The notes beneath the pieces were generated by a model. That model searched no databases. It saw nothing but the letters and a program-made list of their open reading frames with translations, and had not been told where the DNA came from. Made by a program: the position numbers and the translations under genes. Of a DNA stretch of 64,000 nucleotides, positions 9,405-18,690 are shown in pieces. Origin of the DNA: Flavobacterium sp. (GTDB lineage: Bacteria > Bacteroidota > Bacteroidia > Flavobacteriales > Flavobacteriaceae). Location of the stretch: positions 606,567 through 670,566 of the forward strand of contig NZ_JAGIAV010000004.1 in assembly GCF_017744675.1 (NCBI RefSeq), in the 5' to 3' direction. The stretch's first letter is position 1, and each line of letters starts with the position of its first letter.

Positions 9405-9786
9405 TTTAGATAGTTTTATTTCTTTTTGTGGTTTGGTTTAATGAAATATTGAATTTTTTAATCGTCCGGAACGCGGACAAAAAAAGAACTAATATTCTTT
9501 GGTTGTAATAAATTGTTCATTTTGTTTCAAAATTATTAATGGTTGGTTTTTTCAAACATATTTTTATTGATAGCTTATTTTTAGACTTAAAATTTTATCA
9601 ATATCATTTATTTGAAAATCCAAAGTAGGCGCTTTTAATTCAAAATAAAATGCTTCTTTTGTGTCAATATCTCTCTCAAATGATTCAAATTGTGGCAAAA
9701 ACAGTCCGTTTTCATTCGGTTGCAACATTTCGTAGAATATTGAGACGATTTGCAGAAATCTTGATTTTAGCTTTAAAAACACAACC
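9405..9786. promoter_or_regulatory. Divergent control region between SusC and the HTCS regulator
   Basis: 382 bases with no supported gene. A short perfect hairpin GTCCG-GAACG-CGGAC lies at 9464-9478, in the presumed SusC leader. On the minus strand TATGTTTG (rc of CAAACATA at 9553-9560) fits the -7 consensus TAnnTTTG, though no good -33 TTTG is seen at the right distance. HTCS proteins normally bind a site near the SusC promoter; no repeat pair that would mark this site is obvious. Confidence 0.4.
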
Positions 9787-12700
9787 ATGCGTAAATTCTT
9801 TCTTTTTTTATGTTGCAGCATTTTTTCGATACATTTTTCGAATGCGCAAGACTATTATTTTAAACATTTTCAGGTGGAAGAAGGACTTTCAAACAATACC
9901 GTTTTGACCTCCATACAAGATGATGACGGTTTTATGTGGTTTGGAACCAAAGATGGTTTAAACCGTTTTGACGGCTATCGTTTTAAAACCTATAGAAGCA
10001 ACGGAGATCCGATTCATAGTTTAGGAAGCAATTATATTCAGTCTTTACATGAGCACAATGGCACTATTTGGGTCGGAACCGATAAAGGTTTGTATCATTA
10101 TGACAAAAAGCTGGATCGTTTTACCATTTTGAACGAAGCGATAAATGATCGTATCAATGACATCAATCACGACCAAAAAGACAACATTTGGTTTGTTTCT
10201 GGCAACATTTTGTATAAGTATGCACCAAAAAAGAAAGAAACAACCACTTTTAACCCCAATAAATATTTTGTTACAACCTCGATTACGAAAGATTATAAAG
10301 GAGAAATTTGGGCTTCTTCTCTAAATAAAATCTATCATTATTCGGAAGAAAACCTTTCTTTTGAAAATATTCCGTTAAATGCGCCAGCGAATAAAGCCAA
10401 TTTTAGAATCACCGTTATTTATGCCGTAGACCAGCAGAATATTGTAATTGGTACACAAGATCACGGCGTACTCTTATATAATAGGAAAGATAAAACGACA
10501 AGCGAACTGCAATTTGGCATTAAAGAACCTGTTTTTGTGCGCCAGTTTAGAAAAAAAGGAAACGACGAACTTTGGATTGCCAGCGAATCTGGAGTTTATG
10601 TGTATAATTTAAAAACCAAAACGGCTGTAAATCTTAAAAAAAATTACAACGATCCATACGCGATTTCAGACAATGCGGCTTACTCAATTACAATTGATAA
10701 GGAAAATGGAATTTGGATTGGAACGTATTTTGGCGGTGTCAATTACCATCAGAAACAATATACACAGTTTAAAAAATATTTTCCGAAGAACAATCAAAAC
10801 TCCATTAGCGGAAGCGCGGTTAGAGAAATTCATAAAGACGACCATGGCGATTTATGGATTGGAACAGAAGATGCCGGCCTAAATCGCTTTAATCCGAAAA
10901 CGCAGCAATTTACTTCTTACAATGTTTCGTATTATAACATTCATGCTTTAATGCCTAGAAAAGACAAAATTTGGGTAGGGACTTTTGAACACGGTTTGGA
11001 TGTTTTGGATCGAAATTCGGGTGCTATTCTAAAGCATTATAGTGCCAATGATGGAAAAAGCGGACTGCATAGCAATTTTATTTTTTCTTTTTATGAAATG
11101 AAAAATAATGACCTTATTGTCGTTACCACATTGGGACTTTATCGCTACAACGAACAAGCAGATAACTTCGAAATATTGAAATTCTTTCCAGAAACGTATC
11201 ATTATACGAATATGAAAGAAGATAGCGACGGAAACCTTTGGGCAGGAAGTTACCGCGACGGATTGCTGTTTTATAATCCGAAAACCAAGAAAAAAGAGGT
11301 TTTTACGTATGATTATAAAAATCCGAAAGGCATTAGCAATAATACCATAAATGCCATTTTTGAAGATTCTTCGAGAAACTTATGGGTAGCAACAGAAAAC
11401 GGTTTAAATCTGGTTAACCGACAAAACCATACTTTTACCAAATTCACGACTAAAAACGGAATGCCGAGCAATGTTTTCTATTCCATTCTAGAAGATGATT
11501 CAAAAAATCTGTGGCTAACGACTTCTAAAGGTTTGGTAAAATTTGGTTCAGATCATAAAAGCATCAAGATTTTTACCACGGCAAACGGACTGTTGAGCGA
11601 TCAGTTCAACTACAATTCGGCTTTTAAAGATACAAACGGCGATATGTATTTTGGAAACCTGAACGGAATGATCAGTTTTAATCCGAAACATTTCAGCAAG
11701 AATAAATACACGCCTTTTATTTACATTACCAATCTTCAGATTAATAATAAAGATATCGAGGTAAACAGCCCCGACTCGCCTATTTCACAATCTATTTCTT
11801 TTCTGAACGAACTGGAATTGAACAACAGCCAATCGTCTTTTAATCTCGAATTTGCATCTTTAAATTATACCGCACCCGAATTGACGGAATATTGGTATCA
11901 ATTGGAAAATGTAAATAACGATTGGGTTTATTTGGGAAGAAACAACAAAGTTTTCTTTACCGAATTGGCACCAGGCGATTATGTATTTAAAGTAAAATCA
12001 CTCAATAGTTTTGGAGTTTGGAGCAAAGAGGTAAAACTCAAAATACGAATTCTTCCGCCGTGGTATGCGAGCACTTATGCGTATTTACTCTATTTCGCAT
12101 TGATTTGCAGTGGTTTTTACTACATCATTCGTTATTCTCAAAATCTAACTCAGATCAAGAATAACCGTAAAATCAAACATTTGAATGATGAAAAAGAGAA
12201 AGAAATCTATCAGGCAAAAATTGACTTTTTTACAAATGTAGCGCACGAAATCAGAACTCCGCTAACTTTAATTAAAGGTCCGCTGGAAAAGCTTTTGGGA
12301 ATGAAATACGAATCGGAAGAAGTGCCGCAGCATCTTTCGATTATGAAGAAAAATACTTCTCGTTTATTGAAGTTGGTAAACGAATTGCTCGATTTTAGAA
12401 AATCAGAGATTGGCGGATTGAAATTGACTTTCGTTGAAGCGAATATTTCATCGATGGTTCGAAATTTTCATTTGAGATTTAGCCAATTAATCGAAGAACG
12501 CGAACTGGAATTTGATTTGGAGTTAGGCGAAAAAGACATCCATGCCTTTGTAGACAAAGAAGCTTTCAAGAAGATTCTCAGCAATTTGATCAATAACGCG
12601 ATTAAATATTCGAACAAAAAAGTCTCTATTTCTCTTTTTAGAGATGAAAAGAAACTGACTTTGATGGTGAAAAATGATGGAAATGTGATTCCGATTCATT

Positions 12701-13716
12701 TAAAAGACAAGATTTTTGAACCTTTTTTCAGGGTCGATGACAGTAGTACCGCATCGGGAACAGGAATCGGACTTTCGCTTGCGCATTCATTAGCGCAATT
12801 ACATAACGGAAGTTTAGATTTGGTTGCCGATCCGAATTACAATATTTTCGAATTGGTTGTTCCGTTGCATCAAGAAGAAGAATTTATGCTTTACGCGGAT
12901 TCTGAAAAAGAACAAACAGAAAATGAAAGGCCAAAAGAACCTGCTGAAATTAAAAACGAAAAAGCGCAGATTTTGGTTGTAGAAGACAATGAAGATCTTT
13001 TGAGTTTTATTACAACCGAATTGGCTACAACTTATACCATATTAAAAGCAGAAAATGGCGAAGAAGCACTAAAAATCATTCATAACGAAAATATTCAGCT
13101 CGTGATTTCTGATGTGACCATGCCAATTATGGACGGAATTACGATGTGTAAAAAGATTAAAACAAATCTAGAAACGAGCAATATTCCTGTGATTTTACTG
13201 ACGGCGAAAAACTCTTTAAAATCTCAAATCGACGGACTTGAAGTGGGTGCTGATGCTTATGTGGCAAAACCTTTTTCTATGGATTATCTAAAAGTGCAAG
13301 CCAATAATTTGATTGAAAACCGAAGACAAATCATGAATTATTATGCAAGTTCTCCACTTTCGCACATTAAAAGTATTGCTCACAATAAAACAGACGAAAA
13401 GTTCCTGAAAAAACTCGACGATGAAATTCTTAAAAATATAACCGATCAGGATCTAAGTGTAGAATCGCTCGCTGAAATCATGAACATGAGCCGTTCGACT
13501 TTGTACCGAAAAATTAAAGATATTACAAATTTGAGTCCGAACGAATTAATCAATATTGTACGATTAAAAAGAGCTGCAGAATTATTATTAAACGAAAACT
13601 ATAAAATGTACGAAATCGCAGAAATGGTAGGCTATAAATCGCAAACCAGTTTTGGCAGAAATTTCCAAAAACACTTTAATATGTCACCGACAGACTACAT
13701 CAACGCGAACCGATAA
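9787..13716 (+). CDS. Hybrid two-component system (HTCS) regulator of the glycan locus
   Basis: 1309 residues that fuse a complete two-component system. The order is a signal peptide (to SNAQ, residue 21); two periplasmic propellers made of Reg_prop repeats (GLSNNTV..IQDDDGFMWFGTKDGLNRFDGY near 36, many WIGT/WVGT blades to about 640); a Y_Y_Y domain (about 690-755); and one membrane helix near 762-782. Inside the cell follow HisKA with phospho-acceptor His about 820 (AHEIRTPLTLIKG), an ATPase domain (NLINNAIKYS; GTGIGLSLAHSLA), a receiver with Asp about 1109 (VISDVTMPIMDG), and an AraC-type HTH from about 1200. Oligosaccharide binding in the propeller normally switches on the adjacent SusC/D operon. 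It is divergent from that operon. Confidence 0.95.
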   Translation: MRKFFLFLCCSIFSIHFSNAQDYYFKHFQVEEGLSNNTVLTSIQDDDGFMWFGTKDGLNRFDGYRFKTYRSNGDPIHSLGSNYIQSLHEHNGTIWVGTDKGLYHYDKKLDRFTILNEAINDRINDINHDQKDNIWFVSGNILYKYAPKKKETTTFNPNKYFVTTSITKDYKGEIWASSLNKIYHYSEENLSFENIPLNAPANKANFRITVIYAVDQQNIVIGTQDHGVLLYNRKDKTTSELQFGIKEPVFVRQFRKKGNDELWIASESGVYVYNLKTKTAVNLKKNYNDPYAISDNAAYSITIDKENGIWIGTYFGGVNYHQKQYTQFKKYFPKNNQNSISGSAVREIHKDDHGDLWIGTEDAGLNRFNPKTQQFTSYNVSYYNIHALMPRKDKIWVGTFEHGLDVLDRNSGAILKHYSANDGKSGLHSNFIFSFYEMKNNDLIVVTTLGLYRYNEQADNFEILKFFPETYHYTNMKEDSDGNLWAGSYRDGLLFYNPKTKKKEVFTYDYKNPKGISNNTINAIFEDSSRNLWVATENGLNLVNRQNHTFTKFTTKNGMPSNVFYSILEDDSKNLWLTTSKGLVKFGSDHKSIKIFTTANGLLSDQFNYNSAFKDTNGDMYFGNLNGMISFNPKHFSKNKYTPFIYITNLQINNKDIEVNSPDSPISQSISFLNELELNNSQSSFNLEFASLNYTAPELTEYWYQLENVNNDWVYLGRNNKVFFTELAPGDYVFKVKSLNSFGVWSKEVKLKIRILPPWYASTYAYLLYFALICSGFYYIIRYSQNLTQIKNNRKIKHLNDEKEKEIYQAKIDFFTNVAHEIRTPLTLIKGPLEKLLGMKYESEEVPQHLSIMKKNTSRLLKLVNELLDFRKSEIGGLKLTFVEANISSMVRNFHLRFSQLIEERELEFDLELGEKDIHAFVDKEAFKKILSNLINNAIKYSNKKVSISLFRDEKKLTLMVKNDGNVIPIHLKDKIFEPFFRVDDSSTASGTGIGLSLAHSLAQLHNGSLDLVADPNYNIFELVVPLHQEEEFMLYADSEKEQTENERPKEPAEIKNEKAQILVVEDNEDLLSFITTELATTYTILKAENGEEALKIIHNENIQLVISDVTMPIMDGITMCKKIKTNLETSNIPVILLTAKNSLKSQIDGLEVGADAYVAKPFSMDYLKVQANNLIENRRQIMNYYASSPLSHIKSIAHNKTDEKFLKKLDDEILKNITDQDLSVESLAEIMNMSRSTLYRKIKDITNLSPNELINIVRLKRAAELLLNENYKMYEIAEMVGYKSQTSFGRNFQKHFNMSPTDYINANR

Positions 13717-13726
13717 TTAATTAGAG

Positions 13727-13787
13727 AATGTGTCAATTAGATAATTAGTCAATTACTATCATTATCTAATTATCTAATTGGCACATT
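13727..13787. terminator. Inverted repeat between convergent genes, possible bidirectional terminator
   Basis: Arms of 22 bases (13727-13748 and 13766-13787) pair with a single mismatch; the arm core is GTCAATTAGATAATTAG. The HTCS gene (plus) and the TonB receptor (minus) converge on it. The sequence belongs to the AT-rich family also seen around 3074-3150 and 3345-3400, so it is a dispersed repeat rather than a simple intrinsic terminator. Confidence 0.6.
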
Positions 13788-13801
13788 GACTAATTATCAA
13801 A

Positions 13802-16006
13802 CTACCAAGTATATTTCAAGATCAATCTGGCGTTAAACGGCGTTCCGGCTGTAAAATGGATTTCTTCAACAGGATCGGTTTCATTTGCTAATCTTGATTC
13901 GGTTAAGAATTGGGTTTCTTTCCATTTCGTATTGAAAATGTTGTCGATGTTTACTCCAATCGAGACTTTCTTAATCTGATAATTCACAGAGAAATCAGTT
14001 ATACAATATCCTTTTGCTACAACCGAATTGTCTTCATTTGCTGGTCGGTCTCCTAAGAAACGAGTTCTTAAACTCCCCGAAAACCCTTTGAGATCTTTTA
14101 CTGAAATTCCGTTTGCTAAAGTATTTTTCGGAGCGAGAGGCAGATAATCGTTTCCTTTTGGTTCGTCTATTGCTCTTGCATGCGTGAAAGTATAATCGGT
14201 GTTCCAAAACAGCCAATTGGTTAATTGGTATCTAAAACCAAAATCAAATCCTTTTCTTTCTGTTTTACCGCTTGGTTCTACAATGGCTTCGTCTCCAACA
14301 TACACAAATTCCTGAGCCAAATACAAATACCAGATTGCCGAATTAATAATCATTCTTGGAAATGGTTTCCAATTGATTCCTAAATCTGCTCCGTACGTTT
14401 CTGGAAGGATTTTTTCTCCTTTCTGCGCCACTACTACTCGAGTGTCGTTACTGTGAAATCCTTTACCTAGTTTAAGGAAATAATTCAGCTTGTCGTTTTG
14501 CGTGTACAAAAAGTTTAGTTTCGGACTCACAATTGCTTTTGTCTGCGTCTGGTTAGTATAGGTTGCCGCCAATTGATCTTCGTACCCAAATTTGAAATAA
14601 TCCAAACGCAAACCTGCATTTACAAGCCATTTTCCAGATGTAAAATCAAGACTGGAATACGTAAATAAATTGGTCTGGTTTACAGTTCCTAAACTCAAAT
14701 AATCTAGAACCGTTTTTCTGTTTAGCGTATGCGATAATTCTACATCCTTATTATGATCATTTCTTAAACCTGCTCCAAGCTTAAAACGCCATTTTTCATT
14801 CCATTTCTGATCGTATTCTGACTGAAAACCAACAATAGTTCTGTTTTCTTTCTGTTTAATTTGATCTCCGTTTACAGGATCGTTTAAGAAAAAAGTAAAG
14901 TTAGAATACAATTCAAAATCATATTTGCTTAAATAAGCCGTGTTTCTTATGTGGGTGTTTTCGTCAATTTTAGCATCATACTGCAAATTGAAATTAGTTC
15001 GGTCTGTATTTCCACCTTCATTTGAGTCAATAGCTCCATAATGCGATATACTTCCATCGTTTACAGCACGATCCGGAATTTGTCCGCTCGCGTCCCACTG
15101 GCTTTTGAAGTGTGAAACCGAAAGAGCCAAACGATCTCCATTCTCCATTTTGGCGCTATATTTTCCAAATAGATTAATTCGGTTAAAATTTTGAGGTGCA
15201 TCGAAATAACCATCTGTCATCATATATTCTCCTGCAAAATAAGCCGACTGGTTTTCTTTATTCAATAAATTAAACATGGCAACGGTGCGAAAAGTATCAA
15301 ATTGTCCGCCTTCAAAAGAAATAGAGCTGTTTTGCAAAGCATTTTTGGTATTAAAACCAACATATCCAGCCGTTGTAAAATCTCCTTTGTCGGCAAAATA
15401 AGCTCCTTTGTCAAAATCGATATTGTCAACCGTTTCTGGAATCACAAAATGAAGATCAGAATAACCTTGTCCGTGAGCGTGCGAAACCATATTTACAGGC
15501 ATTCCGTCTACGGTAATATTAATATCTGTTCCATGGTCGCAGTCAAAACCTCTTAAAAAGATTTGCTCTGCTTTTCCTCCACCCGCATGCTGACCGATGA
15601 AAAGCCCCGGAACTTTTCGAAGCAAGTCTTGAGAGTTCGAAATGGGCTGAATTTCAAAATCAATTTTAGAAATCGTATTTAAATATTTAAGATTGTTGCT
15701 AATTTTAACTTCTTCCAGCAGAAACGGCTTTTCTTCTAATGAAATGCTTAAAAAGTCTAAAGAAGCAACTTTAATCTTTTGTGATGCAAAGCCTTTTTTC
15801 GTAATCAGCAAACTGTCATTTACCTGTACTCCTTCAATCGTAAATTTTCCGTTTGCATCAGTATGGGCATGTGTTTTTGAGGTTAGATCACGAATTAATG
15901 CTTCAGATAAAGATTTTCCTGCTGCATCATTTACAACACCATTTACAGATTGAGCGCTAATAGAAAAAGAAAAAATAAAAAGGATAACTGCGTATAAATG
16001 CTTCAT
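13802..16006 (-). CDS. TonB-dependent receptor with His-rich plug loop
   Basis: 734 residues. The signal peptide ends near SISAQ. A carboxypeptidase-regulatory-like domain (VNGVVNDAAGKSLSEALIRDL) leads to a plug containing SQDLLRKVPGLFIGQHAGGGKA, FLRGFDCDHGTDINITVDG and MPVNMVSHAHGQGYSDLHFV. The barrel ends at ARLILKYTW with the aromatic terminal residue of outer-membrane proteins. It is not SusC-like (shorter, no SusD). The run of histidines in the plug (CDHG, SHAHGQGYSDLH) is typical of a recognisable receptor subgroup and could bind metal; the ligand is unknown. A -7-like element (TATTTTTG on the minus strand) lies 35 bases upstream of the start. Confidence 0.88.
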   Translation of the reverse strand: MKHLYAVILFIFSFSISAQSVNGVVNDAAGKSLSEALIRDLTSKTHAHTDANGKFTIEGVQVNDSLLITKKGFASQKIKVASLDFLSISLEEKPFLLEEVKISNNLKYLNTISKIDFEIQPISNSQDLLRKVPGLFIGQHAGGGKAEQIFLRGFDCDHGTDINITVDGMPVNMVSHAHGQGYSDLHFVIPETVDNIDFDKGAYFADKGDFTTAGYVGFNTKNALQNSSISFEGGQFDTFRTVAMFNLLNKENQSAYFAGEYMMTDGYFDAPQNFNRINLFGKYSAKMENGDRLALSVSHFKSQWDASGQIPDRAVNDGSISHYGAIDSNEGGNTDRTNFNLQYDAKIDENTHIRNTAYLSKYDFELYSNFTFFLNDPVNGDQIKQKENRTIVGFQSEYDQKWNEKWRFKLGAGLRNDHNKDVELSHTLNRKTVLDYLSLGTVNQTNLFTYSSLDFTSGKWLVNAGLRLDYFKFGYEDQLAATYTNQTQTKAIVSPKLNFLYTQNDKLNYFLKLGKGFHSNDTRVVVAQKGEKILPETYGADLGINWKPFPRMIINSAIWYLYLAQEFVYVGDEAIVEPSGKTERKGFDFGFRYQLTNWLFWNTDYTFTHARAIDEPKGNDYLPLAPKNTLANGISVKDLKGFSGSLRTRFLGDRPANEDNSVVAKGYCITDFSVNYQIKKVSIGVNIDNIFNTKWKETQFLTESRLANETDPVEEIHFTAGTPFNARLILKYTW

Positions 16007-16040
16007 TGCTATTTTGGTAACTTTATGGATAATTTGAGCG

Positions 16041-16048
16041 CAAAAATA
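16041..16048 (-). promoter_or_regulatory. Candidate -7 element for the TonB receptor
   Basis: TATTTTTG on the minus strand matches the Bacteroidetes -7 consensus TAnnTTTG and would give a leader of about 28 bases. No TTTG lies 19-20 bases upstream, so support is partial. Next to it AAAAAAGCTTTTTT (16053-16066) is a perfect palindrome that may end the upstream acetyltransferase transcript. Confidence 0.35.
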
Positions 16049-16074
16049 GCATAAAAAAGCTTTTTTCGGCTTAT

Positions 16075-16701
16075 TTACCGAGATTCTGAATCAGCATCCC
16101 TATTTTTCTTCGGATCATATAACATAGCAGTACACAAACAGTTTTTTCTTTCTTTGCTTAATAAAATTGGGCAATTGACACAGCTCTTACAGTTTTCCCA
16201 AAAAAGCTCATCATTTGTCAATTCAGAATAAGTAACGGGTTCAAAACCGAGTTCGTGATTCATTTTCATTACAGCAAGACCCGTGGTTAGACTAAATATT
16301 TGTGCTTCTGGGTATTTTTTACGGCTCAGTTCGAAGATTTTTGTTTTAATTTTTTTTGCCAATCCAGTATGTCTAAACTTAGGAGAAACAATCAATCCTG
16401 AATTAGAAACATAACGATTGTTTTCCCATGAAGATATAAAAGCAAAACCAGCCCATTTTCCATCGGGTGCAAATGCAATAACGGCTTCACCTTCTCTTAT
16501 CTTTTTTGCCAGCATTTCAGGAGGCCGGCCCGAAATACCCGTTCCGCGTGCTTTGGCTGATAATAAAGTTTCTTCGCAGATTTCATTCAGATATAAAATA
16601 TGTTTTGCTGTTGTTTCTATTATAACGAAATCATAGGATTCAATCCTATTTTCATTAGAAGAAAAAATAGCTGTATCACCAGCATGCGCCATAGTTTTCA
16701 T
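16075..16701 (-). CDS. GNAT acetyltransferase of the Bacteroidetes ArgA-like (N-acetylglutamate synthase-like) type
   Basis: 208 residues. The body matches the group that in Bacteroidetes usually heads the arginine operon. Visible motifs are ARGTGISGRPPEMLAKKIREG near 53-73, SNSGLIVSPKFRHTGLAKKI near 99-118 (acetyl-CoA loop in a degenerate R-x-x-G form), LTTGLAVMKMNHELGFEPV, and the characteristic tail CKSCVNCPILLSKERKNCLC. The tail holds four cysteines that look able to bind metal. No other arginine gene is in the window, so this is probably a detached paralogue. The first ATG (16701) is used; an alternative is codon 4. It begins 3 bases after the stop of a 48-residue membrane peptide, implying translational coupling. 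Confidence 0.8.
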   Translation of the reverse strand: MKTMAHAGDTAIFSSNENRIESYDFVIIETTAKHILYLNEICEETLLSAKARGTGISGRPPEMLAKKIREGEAVIAFAPDGKWAGFAFISSWENNRYVSNSGLIVSPKFRHTGLAKKIKTKIFELSRKKYPEAQIFSLTTGLAVMKMNHELGFEPVTYSELTNDELFWENCKSCVNCPILLSKERKNCLCTAMLYDPKKNRDADSESR

Positions 16702-16704
16702 GAC

Positions 16705-16851
16705 CTAAACTATTTTAGCGATTATCATAACAGTGATAAAAAGAACAACCGTAAATACCATTAAATTAACGAATCGATCTTTATTTCTTCTCGATTTATT
16801 TGAAAAATAAGCTTTTGTGATTTCTTTACTTCTGTTTTTATTCGTTTTCAT
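16705..16851 (-). CDS. Small single-pass membrane peptide, 48 residues, function unknown
   Basis: An ATG at 16851 opens 48 codons ending in TAG at 16705. The N-terminal 27 residues are very basic and polar (MKTNKNRSKEITKAYFSNKS then RRNKDR). The rest is a hydrophobic helix (FVNLMVFTVVLFITVMIIAK). This gives a short cytoplasmic tail plus one membrane segment in positive-inside order. It is too short for most gene finders. The case for it being real rests on its composition and its 3-base distance to the acetyltransferase start. I do not recognise the family. Confidence 0.55.
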   Translation of the reverse strand: MKTNKNRSKEITKAYFSNKSRRNKDRFVNLMVFTVVLFITVMIIAKIV

Positions 16852-17047
16852 GTTCTTAAATGTTTTAAATTAAAATTAGGCTGATAGCTTACCATATTCT
16901 TTATTGGTAAAAACAAAACGCATGCCATTAGTACTAAAACGACTATAAATTGCTCACTATAAAACAACTAACAAAAAACGGTTTCCTATTCCTCTATAAA
17001 AGCTTATCAAAATGATAAGATGATATTCAAAATGAAAGGCATAAAAA

Positions 17048-17080
17048 CAAAAAAGCTCTAAATCGAAATTTAGAGCTTTC
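17048..17080 (-). terminator. Intrinsic terminator of the DoxX gene
   Basis: AGCTCTAAAT and ATTTAGAGCT form a 10-base stem with a short loop. On the minus strand a T-run follows at 17053-17048. It lies 27 bases past the DoxX stop codon. Confidence 0.8.
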
Positions 17081-17106
17081 TGTAATAAAATATGTTGACA
17101 TTAAAA

Positions 17107-17493
17107 TTAGTCCCATTGATTGCTTTTGGAAACGGCAAATTTACCAGCTCCAGTAAAAAACAAAGCCAGAGCGCCGAAAAAGTACAGCCCTAATAATTCT
17201 AACGCATAACCACCGTGTTCGCTGATAGAGAAAATCTCTTGACTGTGCATGGTTGCTACTGCTACTACACAGGTAATAGCCAAAAGAACTGCAGCAATTC
17301 TAGTTCTAAATCCTAACAAGATAGCGATCGGAGCTAAAACTTCACCAATGTAAACTGCATATCCAAACGTGCCAAGGTTTTCTACTAAGAACGAAATTCC
17401 GTGAATCAGTTTTGAAACACCATGAAAAAGCATTAATCCACCTGTGCTAAGACGCAATAGCAATAATCCAAGGTCTGTGTTTTTTGAAATCAT
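17107..17493 (-). CDS. DoxX family membrane protein
   Basis: 128 residues from the ATG at 17493 (MISKNTDLGLLLLRLSTGG). A longer frame from 17598 would add 35 residues of AT-rich translated leader and is not preferred. Four membrane helices are apparent: LGLLLLRLSTGGLMLFHGV, IGEVLAPIAILLGF, AAVLLAITCVVAVA and ALELLGLYFFGALALFF. The signature LRLSTGGLMLFHGVSKL and the tail FFTGAGKFAV are typical of DoxX/DoxD-like quinone-interacting or stress membrane proteins. The biochemical role of this family in Bacteroidetes is unsettled. It is followed by a good terminator. A second, different DoxX protein is encoded at 19812-20246. Confidence 0.85.
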   Translation of the reverse strand: MISKNTDLGLLLLRLSTGGLMLFHGVSKLIHGISFLVENLGTFGYAVYIGEVLAPIAILLGFRTRIAAVLLAITCVVAVATMHSQEIFSISEHGGYALELLGLYFFGALALFFTGAGKFAVSKSNQWD

Positions 17494-17638
17494 AATAATT
17501 TTGTTTAGGTTAAAATTTAAAATACAAATTTGGCTTGTAAGCGGACTAAAATACCTAAATTTTCTTATTAAAAAAATAAGTATCCAAACTTTTTCCAAAA
17601 CAAATGCTTTTAAACAATCTCAAGAACTACTTCAGCCT

Positions 17639-18652
17639 TTAAAATTTTATTGCAATTTTCCCAATTGTCTTTCCAGATTCCAAAAGTTCGTGTGCTTTCT
17701 TCAGATTTTCAGCAGAAAATCCGTTTAAAGTGGTGTTCAAAGTTGTTTTCAGAATACCATCGTCTAGCAAATCGGCTACAATATTTAAAATATTATGCTG
17801 TTCGACCATATCTTCTGTTTGGTACATAGAACGCGTGTACATCAACTCCCAAGAAAAAGAAACGCTTTTACTTTTTAGTTTGTTTAATGCAACTGGCTCG
17901 CTGCTTCCTGTAATTGAAGCGATATGTCCTTGAGGTTTGATCAATTCGACCATAATGTCCCAATAAGCATTGGTATCTACAAAATCTAAAATAAAGTCAA
18001 CATGCTCAAAACCAGCTTTTCGAACAGACGAAATCAAATCTTTATGATCTACTACAAAGTCAGCTCCCTGCTGTTTGCACCAATCGATGGTTTCAGGACG
18101 TGACGCTGTTGCAATAACGGTTAAACCTGCAATTTTCTTGGCCAATTGAATCGCAATCGAACCCACTCCGCCTGCTCCTCCAATAATTAAAATGGATTTT
18201 CCTTTGTCTTTATCAGCGCTAATTCGAATTCTGTCAAACAATATTTCCCAAGCCGTTAAAGCAGTCAACGGAATTACAGCCGATTCTTCAATGCTTAATG
18301 ATTTTGGTTTTCTGCCAACAATTCTCTCGTCGATAATCTGATATTCGGCATTGCTTCCTTGCTTGGTGATATCTCCTGCATAATAAACAGGATCTCCTAC
18401 TTCAAATAAAGTGACTTCTTGCCCAACAGCCTGCACAATCCCAACAGCATCCCAGCCAATGATTTTTGGCGTTTCTAAAACAGTATCTTTTGCGCTGCTC
18501 TGGCGAATTTTAAAATCGACTGGATTTACTGAAATCGCATCAATTTTAACTAATAAATCGTGTGGCCCAGGAATTGGTTTTACGGCTTCAAATTCGATAA
18601 AACTCTCTGGGTTTTCTATGGGTAATGATGTTTTAAATCCTATTGCTTTCAT
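17639..18652 (-). CDS. Zinc-type alcohol dehydrogenase family protein (quinone-oxidoreductase-like, MDR superfamily)
   Basis: 337 residues of the medium-chain dehydrogenase/reductase superfamily. The N-terminal GroES-like domain includes PGPHDLLVKIDAISVNPVDF near 28-47 and IIGWDAVGIVQAVG. The Rossmann half carries ILIIGGAGGVGSIAIQLAKK near 154-173, the NAD(P)H glycine motif. The usual catalytic zinc cysteine (GHE-like) and the four-cysteine structural zinc loop are absent, so despite the common family name it is likely a zinc-free NADPH:enone/quinone reductase. It is monocistronic, with 145 bases to DoxX downstream. A -7-like element TATATTTG lies 31 bases upstream of its start. Confidence 0.85.
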   Translation of the reverse strand: MKAIGFKTSLPIENPESFIEFEAVKPIPGPHDLLVKIDAISVNPVDFKIRQSSAKDTVLETPKIIGWDAVGIVQAVGQEVTLFEVGDPVYYAGDITKQGSNAEYQIIDERIVGRKPKSLSIEESAVIPLTALTAWEILFDRIRISADKDKGKSILIIGGAGGVGSIAIQLAKKIAGLTVIATASRPETIDWCKQQGADFVVDHKDLISSVRKAGFEHVDFILDFVDTNAYWDIMVELIKPQGHIASITGSSEPVALNKLKSKSVSFSWELMYTRSMYQTEDMVEQHNILNIVADLLDDGILKTTLNTTLNGFSAENLKKAHELLESGKTIGKIAIKF

Positions 18653-18682
18653 TTTTTTGATGTTTAAATTAAAACTCTATTA

Positions 18683-18690
18683 CAAATATA
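18683..18690 (-). promoter_or_regulatory. Candidate -7 element for the MDR dehydrogenase
   Basis: TATATTTG on the minus strand fits TAnnTTTG. The -33 position lacks TTTG. Just upstream, near-direct repeats ATTGGTATAAATTGGGC and TATTGGTAAATATTTGG (18711-18748) could be an operator. Confidence 0.35.

Noticed and set aside
17494..17598. Upstream extension of the DoxX gene
   Set aside because: The extra 35 residues are translated AT-rich leader and do not fit the family; the ATG at 17493 gives the conserved first helix.
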